Source: Porphyra umbilicalis (taxonomy: Eukaryota; Rhodophyta; Bangiophyceae; Bangiales; Bangiaceae). From it: DNA of 64,000 nt. Under the pieces are notes generated by a model that worked only from the letters and a program-made list of their open reading frames with translations, was not told the DNA's origin and ran no database searches. Each line of letters starts with the position of its first letter. Positions within the stretch are counted from its first letter, which is position 1. Both the position numbers and the translations under genes were made by a program. The stretch lies in the NCBI GenBank assembly GCA_002049455.2, contig KV918809.1:62001-126000 (forward strand). Direction: 5' to 3'. Positions 55,291-64,000 of the stretch are shown here, in pieces.

Positions 55291-56323
55291 ATTGAGCAAG
55301 AATCGATGCGATCACAACGTCCACCCGATCAAACTGTCCAATAATTTGGCGCCGAGTGAGCATGCTGGCAGCCGTGGCCTGCAGAAAATGCGGCTGGTCG
55401 AGTAGTTCTGGTCGAACGTAGACCAAGTTGCGAATAATCGTCTTCAAGTCATTGAAGACGCCCTCGATGGGCTGCATGTCGGGGCTGTACGTCGGCAATC
55501 GCAAGAACGGCACGCCATTGTTGCCTAGGAAGGTGTCTCCGGCCGCGTCGTGGATGGGAGCGTTGTCCAACAAGACGACGCAATTGTCCGGCTGCTGGGT
55601 CCACGGCCTCCCTGGAACGTAGACTCCCAACTTTGGTATGAGGTTCTGCACGAACAGTCGCCAGTCCGCCGCCGTCAGCGCCTCCTTGCTTACGACGACA
55701 GACTGGAAGCCGAGGATGCCACCGTCGCTCGACACCGCCATCGTAGTGCTCGTCCGCGGCACAGTGCGCGGGTCGCGACCCAGCAGACGAGAGCGGTCGT
55801 GCGCCAGGGCTCGTCCAAAGAGACGGAAGACGTCACCGCCGTCGGTGTGCGTCTCGTCAACGGACACGATACAGCGACGAGGAATGTGCTCGCGAATTGC
55901 CGCGTGCGTCAGCCGCCGAGGCGCCGACGACTCCTCGAACAGCCGCAACACGACCTTACGGGTGAAGCCCAGCTTGTTGAGGTGGAGGTCGACGGTGCTC
56001 TTCGAGCAGCGTAGGCCGATGAACTCGCCGCTTGGATGGTTGCGCATCATGTCCAGCATGGTAGAGTGCTCGCGCAGCAGCCCGCGGGGGTTCTGTCGAA
56101 CCAACGTGACGATGGCCGACAGCAGCGTCATTTCGAACGCGCAATTGTCCTCGTGCCGGTTGCGCAGCACCGGGTCCCTCCACACCGACCCGTGGTCACG
56201 GTAGTACCGCTTCCAGCGGTTCAGCGTCGAGCGCGTGACGCCGGTACTCTCGTAGATGGTGTTGCGGCTGACGCCGTTGTGCAGCATCGTGACAGCAATG
56301 AGTCGAATGTCTACGCTGAACAT
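55289..56323 (-). CDS. IS630/Tc1-mariner-type DDE transposase (344 aa)
   Basis: ATG at 56323, stop TAA at 55289. The N-terminus has a helix-turn-helix (MLHNGVSRNTIYESTGVTRS, then TLNRWKRYYRD). The catalytic triad is visible: D156 in CIVSVDETHTDGG, D253 in VVLLDNAPIHDA and E287 in LPTYSPDMQPIEGVFND, with 33 residues between the second Asp and the Glu (DD33E). The frame is intact and of full length for the superfamily, so the protein may be active or domesticated. AATAAA overlaps the stop codon (CAATAAATTTT on the coding strand). I did not find terminal inverted repeats. The start side abuts a 164 bp repeat array, which may hide one end. Confidence 0.85.
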   Translation of the reverse strand: MFSVDIRLIAVTMLHNGVSRNTIYESTGVTRSTLNRWKRYYRDHGSVWRDPVLRNRHEDNCAFEMTLLSAIVTLVRQNPRGLLREHSTMLDMMRNHPSGEFIGLRCSKSTVDLHLNKLGFTRKVVLRLFEESSAPRRLTHAAIREHIPRRCIVSVDETHTDGGDVFRLFGRALAHDRSRLLGRDPRTVPRTSTTMAVSSDGGILGFQSVVVSKEALTAADWRLFVQNLIPKLGVYVPGRPWTQQPDNCVVLLDNAPIHDAAGDTFLGNNGVPFLRLPTYSPDMQPIEGVFNDLKTIIRNLVYVRPELLDQPHFLQATAASMLTRRQIIGQFDRVDVVIASILAQ

Positions 56324-56349
56324 GACCTCCACGACGACCGAGACACAGG

Positions 56350-57910
56350 CGACGACTGGCGGCGCACAACAGGCGTCGCCGTGACCGTCGCCGCCGCGGT
56401 CACCGCGGCGGCGGCGACACTTCCGTAGCCGTCTGCGACGCCCACGACAACGGCGACATCAGCGTCATCAACGACAAGTGCACCGCGGTTCGGGACGACG
56501 TTAACGTGCAGAAAAACACAGCGCACGCCTTCAGCGTCGCCTCCACAATCTATGCGATGGCACCCACGGCTGTGTTGCCCTCCGTGGCGCACGCCACGTC
56601 ACCCTCGACCGCGACGGCGTCGGTGACGTCGTGTAAAACAAGGGCAACGCGGTCGGCGACGGCGCCGACGAGAAGCGCAATCCGTCTGTCGCCTTGAACG
56701 TCGCCGCCGCGCCTGACACGATGGCAGCTATAACAGCGTCGCCGTCTGCGGCGCGCGCGACGCAGGCCGCGACCGCTTCGGCGTTCGTCGCGATGCCGAC
56801 CACGCGCGCAACGTCGTCGGCCACGGCGCCGACGAGCAGAGCAAGCCGTCGGTCGCCTGAAGCGACGCCGCCGCGGTCGACGCGATGGCAGCCACTTTTG
56901 CGTCACCCTCAGCGGCGCGCACCACGCCGGCGACGACCGCGTCGGCGACGGCGACGTCGTCAATATCGAGCGCAACGTCGTCGGCGATGACGCCGACGAA
57001 GTGCGCAAGCCGCCGGTCGTCGTGTGCGTCTCCGCCGCGGGCGCCCCGACGGCGGCGACACATGCGTCGCCCTCCCCTGCGCGCGCAACGGTGGCAACGA
57101 CCGCTTCGGCGTTTTTCACGTGTCCAGCAACGAGCGCAACGTCGACGGCCACGGCGCCGACGAAGATCGCAAACCGTTGGTCGCCTTGGACGTCTCCGCC
57201 GCACCTGCCACGCCGGCGGCTTCAGCTGCGTCGCCGTCTGAGGCGCGCGCGACGCAGGCCGCGACCGCTTCGGCGCTCGTCGCGATGCCGACCACGCGCG
57301 CAACGTCGTCGGCCACGGCGCCGACGAGCAGAGCAAGCCGTCGGTCGCCTTAAGCGACGCCGCCGCGGTCGACGCGGTGGCAGCCACTTCTGCGTCACCC
57401 TCAGCGGCGCGCACCACGCCGGCGACGACCGCGTCGGCGACGGCGACGTCGTCAATATCGAGCGCAACGTCGTCGGCGATGACGCCGACGAAGTGCGCAA
57501 GCCGCCGGTCGTCGTTTGCGTCGCCGCCGCGGGCGCCCAGACGGAGGCCACACCTGCGTCGCCGTCGGCGGCGCGCACGACGACGGCGGCCAGCGCGTCT
57601 ACGTTTGTCACGTTTCGAAGAACGAGTACAATGTCGTTGGCCACGGCGCGGTCGACGAGCGCAATCGTCGGCCGCCTTGGGCGACGCCGCCGCGCCTGAC
57701 ACGGCGGCGGCTACAACTGCGTCGCCCTGCTGGGCGCGCACGGCGACGGCACGCCCGCGTCGCCGTTCTTCAGGTCGTCAACCACACGTGCCACGCGGTG
57801 GGCCCCGACACCAACGAGAAGCGCAAAATGACTGCTGCCTTGTTCGTCGCCGCCGCGATCGCCGCGATAGCAGCCACCTCTACGTCGCTCTCCGCGGCCA
57901 GCACGACGAC
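56350..57910. repeat. 164 bp tandem array B
   Basis: The GCGCCGACGA motif, or its one-base variants, recurs at 56662, 56826, 56990, 57154, 57318, 57482 and 57646, exactly 164 bases apart, with a last diverged unit near 57808. The unit is homologous to array A (GCCGACGAG-AGCGCAA, GTCGCCGCCGCGG, ACGATGGC). Open frames on both strands rotate and are not genes. On the reverse strand a unit encodes e.g. RRIALLVGAVADRVALVL. Confidence 0.85.
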
Positions 57911-58178
57911 GGCGTGAACCGCGTTGAAGCTGGGCGCGTCCCCAAACACCAGCCCGAGTTATGGCCGACCACGGCCGAGGAGCCGACCAACAGGACCACA
58001 CATCTGAGACATCTGCGGCCAGAAAATCTGTTTTCTGAGGACCCGCCTTGACTTTGGCATCCCTTGCACGACGTGCATCGAAGCTTGCCGGCCAATGGGA
58101 ACATGTCGTTCCAATGACCTGCTTGGTTTGGCGCCCGCTGATTGGACAACACGCGTGCCTGCACGTTTGGAGCCTGCC

Positions 58179-58275
58179 GTCAAGACTGGGCCTCAGCGTC
58201 GATTCCTGCCGTCAAGACTGGGCCTCAGCGTCGATGCCTGCCGTCAAGACTGGGCCTCAGCGTCGATGCCTGCCG
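58179..58275 (+). repeat. 32 bp minisatellite upstream of the Enhancer-of-zeste gene
   Basis: GTCAAGACTGGGCCTCAGC starts at 58179, 58211 and 58243 (period 32, three copies), ending ~45 bases before the ATG. 58137-58150 GCTGATTGGACAAC contains an inverted CCAAT motif and matches 37252-37265. Together they mark the likely promoter or leader. Confidence 0.6.
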
Positions 58276-58320
58276 AGTATCTCCAAGTGGTCTTCTGTCA
58301 CTGTCGCGGCGGCGCCTGAC

Positions 58321-61300
58321 ATGGACTGTTCCGACACCCATCTCCTCCTGGATTGGCCGGAGCTTGATGAGCCCCGCGCCTCGTCCCACATCGACGATGA
58401 AGACGCCGATGAGCCACGACGCCTTGCTCGCACCGTGGCCGACGTGCTCGATACAACTGCGCGCTGCGCGCTGCGTCGGCAGCGCACGGCGGTAGAGGTC
58501 GCCATTCGGCTCAACCGTGCCACCGTTCGCCGGCAGCAGCGTGTTGTCGCTGCTGCTGCTCCCACCGGCGACCCCGCGCTGGTTTTGGCAACCTTGGATG
58601 TAGCGCGACTGGTGCTCAGAGACGGCGCCGGCGGCACTGACGCCTTTTGGGTTGTGGGGTCATCCGGCGCCTGCGACGCCGCCACGGACGTATGTACTTG
58701 CCAATGGTCGAGGGGTGGAGGGCCTGCGTTGCGTCAATGTGTGAGTGCGGGAGGCACCGACGGTGCTGAAGGTCAACGTGGGAGCTGCGACGACGGGCTT
58801 TCGGCGAGCGACGCCGCAAAGCCGTCGCCACGAAAGGTGCGCCGGGTGCACTCGGGGTCGGGTGGGCCTGCTACGTGGGCCGTTGACCGCCAGCGCGCGC
58901 CCGCAGCGCCAGCGCCAATCTCCGTACGGCCTTCCCTCCACGTGCCAACGACAACTACGAGGTTTGCCGCACCTTCGGGGACGCGACTGCCGTCCGGTGA
59001 CGACCTACCACGGGCGGGCACCATTTGGATGACGATGCTTCCGGCTGTCGAGCCGCCGCCGACGTACACCTTCTGCTCGCCCACCCGCCGGGTGTGGCGG
59101 CGCGTCGAGGACGCTTCGGCGCAGCGGTTCGTGCCGGACATGGGCGGGGTGACCGGTGAGTTGGGGGAGTCGGCGCAGCGCGCTCGCTTGGACCGGTGGG
59201 CGGGTGTCGTCGACAGCGACAGCGACCTCTCTGAGGAGGACGACGCTGACAGGGGGGTGGGCTACTACGGCCTGTCGGCAAGGACGCGGCGAATGGCAGA
59301 GCGTGCCGGGGTGCGCGCTGTCGTGCGCATGCTTGGCGAAGGCCAGACCGTGGTTAACGCCATTGCCCGTGGGTTGGGTCGACCTACGGCACGAGTGCGA
59401 CGGACGATTGCGCTCGTCGACAGACGCGCCCGCCATCACGCCGCTGCGCGGGAGAGACGCATCGAGCAAGCCACGCGCCAATCTACGCTGGAGCAATTGA
59501 CGGGCGGTGCCAGCTTGGCCGCCGTTCTCGCCAGTGGCGCCGCAAGTGCTCGCCCGCGCGCCCGTCCTCGGTCGGCGACTGTGCCTCGCCTCTCCGGCAC
59601 GGCGACCGCACAGTCGGCGGCGTCAGTAGGCCGCTGGGGGCAGAAGGGCCCTGTCATCGAGGCATTGGCAGCGGTAGCGGCCGATGCAAGTGCTGCCGGC
59701 CTTCCCCGAGCGAGCCGTGCGTGGGCCATGCGTCAGGCGGGGGACGTTGCATCTGTTCTGGCTGACGCCGACGCCCTAAGACGCGACGTCGCCAGCGTGC
59801 GCGACGTGCTGTCCACGCTCCGACTGACCGACGGTGCCGACCGCGTGGCCGAGTTGCCTTGCGTCGGCTCCTTCCTTGGCTACGTTCCTCCGCCTCATAC
59901 GTCTGCGGCAGCGGCGTCCAGCCACGCGTCAAATGATTTCATGGACTCGTCGGCGCTGTCGCAAGACACATTGGCGCGTCTGCTCTGCCGCGTATGCCTA
60001 CGTTACGCTTGCCGCCTGCACGGTTCATTCCCTAGCGACCCTCTGTCGGCGCCACCACCCGCCCGCCCCGTCACTCTTCCTCCCGACACCCATCAAACGG
60101 TCGCGTACGTCGAGGCGTTCGGGTGGCCAGTGGCCGGCGCCGCACCGGTCCAGGCGCCGCTCATGGATGCGATCGATCCGCGTGCCGACGACTCCTCGAC
60201 GGCAGAAACCACTTCCCTGTCGCAAGCCGCCTCGTCGCAGAGGCGGCGTCATGGGCGACCGACCGCGTCGCCGTCTGTGGAGGGCGGCAGCCAGATTGAC
60301 GACGCGGCAGTCGACTTTGTCCCCTGCTGTCACGACGGGGAGTGTACGGAAAGGGTGTGCCGGTGCGCGCGCGCTGGTATTCCCTGTGAGAAGTTTTGCG
60401 GCTGCTCGCACGTACGTTGGGTGGCACCGGACCAGTCTTCCGCTACAGCCACTTGGGTAACATCGATTGACGGACGTGTCGGCGCCGGACAACAGCCCGC
60501 GAGGGCGTCGCGGTCGGCACACTCGACGCCGTTGGACACTGCCTGGTTTTCAACAGTCTCGGCTCCTGGGTCCCGTTTTTGCTGGCGACGGGTGCATTGC
60601 GAATGCTTGGCGCCGGGGAGGTGCGCGACAGACGAGTGCCCCTGCTACGCCGAAGACCGCGAGTGCGACCCGGACGCATGCGCCACATGCGGAGCCGCCT
60701 GGCCGCCGGCGTCGGGCGTCGACGACGCCTGCCCTCCACTTCGTGGCGGTGACCGCAACGACAATTGGCCGACAGGCCTGTTGTCGGCTGTCGACCCAGT
60801 CGCCGGTGGAGTCGCCGGCAGCCGGCGCTGCCGAGACGTACAATTCCAGGTCGGTTCCCGTGTGCGTGTCGTGCTCGGACGCTCCCAGGCACACGGCTTC
60901 GGCGTGTTTGCAGCTGAGGGCGCGGCGGCTGGTGACTTTGTGGGCGAGTACGTGGGCGAGCTTCTCCCTCACGACAATGCGCACGCTCGCGGCCGAGTGT
61001 ATGACGCAATCGGGGTCAGCTTCTTGTATACGCTGACCCGCACACTCGTGCTGGACGCAACACGCGTCGGCGGCAGCCTGCGATACATCAACCACAAAGG
61101 GGACGGGGCCAACCTCACGCCGAAGCTGCTCAGCGCTTGTGGGTACATACGCGTGGGGTTCTTTGCTGCCCGGGACTTGGTGCCGGGCGAGGAACTGTTT
61201 TTCGATTATGGGTACAGTCTCAAGGACTGGCGTGTCTGTCTCGGTTGCTATGCCTGCTGGTGTTCGTTGGCGACGCGGCGGGCGGTGACACCGGCGTCGG

Positions 61301-62301
61301 CGGCGTCCGCGTCGGCGCGGTGGACAACGCCGTCGACGCTGCCGTGTTGGCCACCGCGTCAGCGACGTACAGTCGGCGGCACGGGTTGCGCTTCTCGTCG
61401 GCGTTGGCGCCGGCCGCGTGCTGCACCTGGTTGGCAACGCGGCGGGCGGTCACGCCGGCGTCGGCGGCGTCCGCGTCGGCGCGGTGGACAACGCCGTCGA
61501 CGCTGCCGTGTTGGCCACAGCGTCCGCGACGCACAGTCAGCGGCACGGGTTGCGCTACTCGTTGGCGTTGGCGCCGGCCGCGTGCTGCACCTGGTTGGCG
61601 ACGCGGCGGGCGGTCACGCCGGGGTCGGCGGCGTCCGCGTCGGCGCGGTGGACAACGCCGTCGACGCTGCCGTGTTGGCCACCGCGTCCGCGACGCACAG
61701 TTGGCGGCACGGGTTGCGCTACTCGTCGGCGTTGGCGCCGGCCGCGTGCTGCACCTGGTTGGCGGCGCGGCGGGCGGTCACGCCGGCGTCGGCGGCGTCC
61801 GCGTCGGCGCGGTGGACAACGCCGTCGACGCTGCCGTGTTGGCCACCGCGTCAGCGACGTACAGTCGGCGGCACGGGTTGCGCTTCTCGTCGGCGTTGGC
61901 GCCGGCCGCGTGCTGCACCTGGTTGGCGACGCGGCGGGCGGTCACGCCGGCGTCGGCGGCGTCCGCGTCGGCGCGGTGGACAACGCCGTCGACGCTGCCG
62001 TGTTGGCCACCGCGTCCGCGACGCACAGTCAGCGGCACGGGTTGCGCTACTCGTCGGCGTTGGCGCCGGCCGCGTGCTGCACCTGGTTGGCGACGCGGCG
62101 TGCTGTGACGCCGGCGTCGACGCTGGCCGCGTGCAGCACCTGGTTGGCCACCGCGCACCGTGGCGTCATCAGTGGTGCCACCGTCGACGCGTGTGCGCCT
62201 CCGTCACTGCCGTGCGTGACGCGGACGACCGACGGGACGCGGACGACCTGTTGGGACGCGCACGGCCAGTGAGAAGCGGACGGCCCGTCGGACGCTTGTG
62301 A
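58321..62301 (+). CDS. Enhancer-of-zeste-type histone methyltransferase (CXC + SET)
   Basis: ATG at 58321 is the first in-frame ATG. The open frame has 1326 codons, but conserved sequence ends at W970 (61230). Residues 1-660 are poorly conserved, with a basic helical region (VRAVVRMLGEGQTVVNAIARG). A CXC domain starts at C669 (CCHDGECTERVCRCARAGIP, CEKFCGCSH, then CHCECLAPGRC-like, CPCYAEDRECDPDACATCGA). The SET domain (~848-965) contains HGFGVFAAEGAAAGDFVGEY, GRVYDAIGVSFLYTL, LRYINHK and GEELFFDYGYS. This order and spacing match EZH/E(z), the catalytic subunit of PRC2 that methylates H3K27. N924-H925 and Y963 are present. The usual NHSxxPNC is changed to NHKGDGANL, which may affect cofactor or lysine handling. 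After W970 the frame enters a 164 bp tandem array, so the real 3' end is uncertain: a stop, an intron or a frameshift may lie near 61230. It is apparently intronless. Confidence 0.75.
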   Translation: MDCSDTHLLLDWPELDEPRASSHIDDEDADEPRRLARTVADVLDTTARCALRRQRTAVEVAIRLNRATVRRQQRVVAAAAPTGDPALVLATLDVARLVLRDGAGGTDAFWVVGSSGACDAATDVCTCQWSRGGGPALRQCVSAGGTDGAEGQRGSCDDGLSASDAAKPSPRKVRRVHSGSGGPATWAVDRQRAPAAPAPISVRPSLHVPTTTTRFAAPSGTRLPSGDDLPRAGTIWMTMLPAVEPPPTYTFCSPTRRVWRRVEDASAQRFVPDMGGVTGELGESAQRARLDRWAGVVDSDSDLSEEDDADRGVGYYGLSARTRRMAERAGVRAVVRMLGEGQTVVNAIARGLGRPTARVRRTIALVDRRARHHAAARERRIEQATRQSTLEQLTGGASLAAVLASGAASARPRARPRSATVPRLSGTATAQSAASVGRWGQKGPVIEALAAVAADASAAGLPRASRAWAMRQAGDVASVLADADALRRDVASVRDVLSTLRLTDGADRVAELPCVGSFLGYVPPPHTSAAAASSHASNDFMDSSALSQDTLARLLCRVCLRYACRLHGSFPSDPLSAPPPARPVTLPPDTHQTVAYVEAFGWPVAGAAPVQAPLMDAIDPRADDSSTAETTSLSQAASSQRRRHGRPTASPSVEGGSQIDDAAVDFVPCCHDGECTERVCRCARAGIPCEKFCGCSHVRWVAPDQSSATATWVTSIDGRVGAGQQPARASRSAHSTPLDTAWFSTVSAPGSRFCWRRVHCECLAPGRCATDECPCYAEDRECDPDACATCGAAWPPASGVDDACPPLRGGDRNDNWPTGLLSAVDPVAGGVAGSRRCRDVQFQVGSRVRVVLGRSQAHGFGVFAAEGAAAGDFVGEYVGELLPHDNAHARGRVYDAIGVSFLYTLTRTLVLDATRVGGSLRYINHKGDGANLTPKLLSACGYIRVGFFAARDLVPGEELFFDYGYSLKDWRVCLGCYACWCSLATRRAVTPASAASASARWTTPSTLPCWPPRQRRTVGGTGCASRRRWRRPRAAPGWQRGGRSRRRRRRPRRRGGQRRRRCRVGHSVRDAQSAARVALLVGVGAGRVLHLVGDAAGGHAGVGGVRVGAVDNAVDAAVLATASATHSWRHGLRYSSALAPAACCTWLAARRAVTPASAASASARWTTPSTLPCWPPRQRRTVGGTGCASRRRWRRPRAAPGWRRGGRSRRRRRRPRRRGGQRRRRCRVGHRVRDAQSAARVALLVGVGAGRVLHLVGDAACCDAGVDAGRVQHLVGHRAPWRHQWCHRRRVCASVTAVRDADDRRDADDLLGRARPVRSGRPVGRL
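61255..62150. repeat. 164 bp tandem array C
   Basis: GGACAACGCC recurs at 61322, 61486, 61650, 61814 and 61978, exactly 164 bases apart. Its reverse complement carries GCCGACGAGTAGCGCAA, the marker of arrays A and B, so it is the same family in opposite orientation. The forward frames encode units like RVALLVGVGAGRVLHLVGD and AVDNAVDAAVLATAS. It begins ~25 bases after the SET domain of the Enhancer-of-zeste gene. Confidence 0.85.
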
Positions 62302-62329
62302 GTGTGGGCGGACCTGCAGCAACGGCCGC

Positions 62330-62581
62330 GGGCGGGGCGACGGCAGCGCCGGATTGAGGGCGTCTGGGCTCGTCTATTGCCTCGGCGCCGTCTATTTCGT
62401 CGGCGCCGACCCCCTCGCGGGCGTGTGCGTGTTGGAGGTCGGGAAGGTGCACGCGTCCCGCTGGCGCGCCGCCGCCACGCACGTGCGGCTGGCGGTGGTG
62501 CACCGGCAGGGGGCGTCGAGCTGGGACGCCGGTGACGCTGACGTGTGTGTCAAGTATGTCGCTTTCATTTTCATGCGATAG
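62330..62581 (+). other. Coding-like segment, possible terminal exon
   Basis: A forward frame without its own ATG reads LVYCLGAVYFVGADPLAGVC..., then VRLAVVHRQGASSWDAG and ends FIFMR-stop at 62581. The composition is natural and unlike the repeats. It could be the last exon of the Enhancer-of-zeste gene, spliced over the array, or a remnant of another gene. Confidence 0.25.
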
Positions 62582-62728
62582 AGATTGTGCGACTGTTTTT
62601 TCTCTGCTGCTTCGTGGTGGTTGACAGGCGTCTTCGCAAAAGCCAGGAGCTCCGTAAGAGATAGACAGAATCAGGCGCTGGTCGGGAGTGGAGAAGAAGT
62701 GGGATTTACTCGTTTCAGTTCACTGTAA

Positions 62729-63325
62729 ATGGCTAAGACACGGACGCTCCGATTGGCATGCGTCACCTCGTCAGCATGCCACTTTCGTGATGACACCATC
62801 GAAGCCGACTGTGACTCTAGCGGGCACCGCGGCCGAGTCCCGACGCTGTGGAACGGCGGCCGGACCTGGCTGACGACGACCTCCTGCCCGCATCCGCGGG
62901 TCGCGGTGCCGACGCGATACAAGTGTCTCACACGGTGCTGTGCCAAGCGACGCCGCACAACCCCAGCCACGGCTCGTCGGAGCGCGCCGTCGTGCCCGGC
63001 GACTCGCAGCGTGTGTGGTCATGGACGCCTCTGTGGCGCGTGGCGGCCGCAGCGGCAGCGGCGCTGGCTGCAGCCTTTTGCCGCCTCTGGCTGTGACAGG
63101 CGGACGAGGCAGGCGGCGGCCGACACTTCGCGGTCCGCGGTGGACGCCGTGCTTGGCCGCAGTACTTCTCTGGTCAACACTGGGGCGCAGCGCTTCCGCC
63201 CGCGACCCCTTCCCGCACCCCTGTCGTCCTCGACCCGTCCCGCGCGGCGCTGGCGCTGGTCGGGGTGCGCGCGACACGAAGGCGACGGTACGCCAGAGTG
63301 GCGCCTGCGGCGCACGCGGCGGTGA
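62729..63325 (+). CDS. Hypothetical Cys/Arg-rich protein (198 aa)
   Basis: ATG at 62729 opens a frame whose first ~70 residues look natural (MAKTRTLRLACVTSSACHFR..., then TLWNGGRTW and TRYKCLTRCC). The rest is Arg-rich and may be a frame artefact. A neighbouring frame (62848-63096) ends in a hydrophobic segment (PLWRVAAAAAAALAAAFCRL), so a frameshift is possible. No family is recognised. Confidence 0.2.
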   Translation: MAKTRTLRLACVTSSACHFRDDTIEADCDSSGHRGRVPTLWNGGRTWLTTTSCPHPRVAVPTRYKCLTRCCAKRRRTTPATARRSAPSCPATRSVCGHGRLCGAWRPQRQRRWLQPFAASGCDRRTRQAAADTSRSAVDAVLGRSTSLVNTGAQRFRPRPLPAPLSSSTRPARRWRWSGCARHEGDGTPEWRLRRTRR

Positions 63326-63409
63326 CGGAGGAGGAAGTGTCCGTGGCAGCGGGGCGGGAGGCGCCAACAGAGTGCCAAGAACGCGCTCCACGGCGCATGC
63401 CGCGTCTGC

Positions 63410-64000
63410 TTCGCCGTGTGCGTGGCAGCGGCCACAACGTCGGTATCGACAACACCGCATTGTCGACGACCACGTCGGCGTCGACAAGCACGTCATTGGC
63501 AACGACTGCGGCGCCAACAACGCTCTCCCCGACGCATGCCGCGTCTGCTTCGCCGTGTGCGTGGCAGCGGCCACAACGTCGGCGTCGACACGCACCGCAT
63601 TGTCAACGACCACGTTGGCGTCGACGCGCACCGCGTTGTCAACGACCACGTCGGCGTCGACAAGCAAGTCATTGGCAACGACGGCGGCACCAACAACGTG
63701 CCCCACGCACGTGCCGCGTCTTCTTCGCCCTGTGCGTAGCGGCGGCCACAACGTCGGCTTCGACACGCACCGCATTGTCAACGACCACGTCTGCGTCGAC
63801 AAGCACGTCATTGGCAAAGACGGCGGCGCTGATAGTGTGGAGAGAACGCGGTCCACGGCGCGTGCAACGTCTGCTTCGCCGTGTGCGTCGTGGCGGCGGC
63901 CACGACGTCGGCGTCGACAAGCACCACATCGGCAGCGGCCAGGTCGACTGCCTTGCCCATGACCACGTCAGCCTCAAGACGCACGTCGTCGTCGACACCT
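63410..64000. repeat. Tandem repeat array with 36 bp subunits, continuing past the window edge
   Basis: GCCACAACGTCGG recurs at about 63431, 63570 and 63744, with GCCACGACGTCGG near 63899. Inside are ~36 bp subrepeats (e.g. GTCGACGCGCACCGCGTTGT). The reverse strand reads repeated peptides such as LLVDADVVVDNAVRVDA. The array runs off the right end of the window. Confidence 0.6.

Noticed and set aside
55438-56204. Forward-strand frames over the DDE transposase
   Set aside because: They are shadows of the well-supported reverse gene.
44330-62150. Regular tandem arrays considered as CRISPR
   Set aside because: Units are contiguous with no unique spacers and lie in a eukaryotic context; period 77 or 164 with diverged units is a satellite.
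1-64000. The idea that the window is a giant DNA virus genome (GC-rich, F-box genes, intronless frames)
   Set aside because: E(z)-type CXC-SET, several transposon families with nested insertions, extensive satellites and low gene density fit a nuclear genome better; no viral core gene was recognised.

Overview
The window looks like repeat-dense nuclear DNA of a GC-rich, intron-poor microbial eukaryote. The eukaryotic signs are an Enhancer-of-zeste-type CXC+SET protein, two F-box proteins, matrin/U1-type zinc fingers, a Ulp1-type SUMO protease fused to a KDZ/Zisupton-like transposon protein, AATAAA signals at 3' ends and CCAAT motifs upstream of starts. The credible genes are long single reading frames. 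I cannot name the organism. There are no recognisable rRNA or tRNA genes and no CRISPR.

Layout: 1-4.2 kb is a patchwork of non-autonomous DNA transposons (a ~700 bp family in tandem and inverted copies, then two other terminal-inverted-repeat elements). 5.1-14.1 kb holds an unusual KDZ-like transposon complex: an intact 1158-codon gene (SWIM-like fingers, transposase N-half, acidic linker, Ulp1 protease), then 4 kb of repeat-encoding DNA, then the transposase C-half broken by two in-frame stops. 16.8-18.7 kb has a decayed repeat gene and two small reverse genes. 19.6-24.2 kb is a large reverse-strand gene for an Ala/Pro/Thr repeat protein with a 300 bp higher-order repeat. 25.7-28.1 kb has nested transposons. 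29.4-31.7 kb is an extremely GC-rich island with no convincing gene. 31.7-34.5 kb is AT-richer transposon-like sequence. 35-36.7 kb and 48-49.3 kb carry two members of a three-zinc-finger family. 38-39.9 kb and 45.9-47.4 kb carry F-box genes. 40.6-42.2 kb is a Harbinger-like element with a nested copy of the ~700 bp family. 44.3-45.1 kb is a perfectly phased 77 bp tandem array. 49.7-50.9, 56.3-57.9 and 61.3-62.1 kb are arrays of one related 164 bp unit. 55.3-56.3 kb is an IS630/Tc1-like transposase. 58.3-62.3 kb is the Enhancer-of-zeste homologue, whose frame runs into a 164 bp array.

The genes do not form an operon. Shared themes are a C/T-rich coding-strand tract at or just before start codons, chromatin and SUMO/ubiquitin functions (SET methyltransferase, Ulp1 protease, F-box adaptors) among transposons, and GC-rich tandem repeats of 77, 150/300, 162 and 164 bp, several of which keep long frames open and produce many spurious ORFs. 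Homopolymer C runs near the starts of both zinc-finger genes leave the best ATG out of frame, so assembly indels should be considered before calling genes broken.
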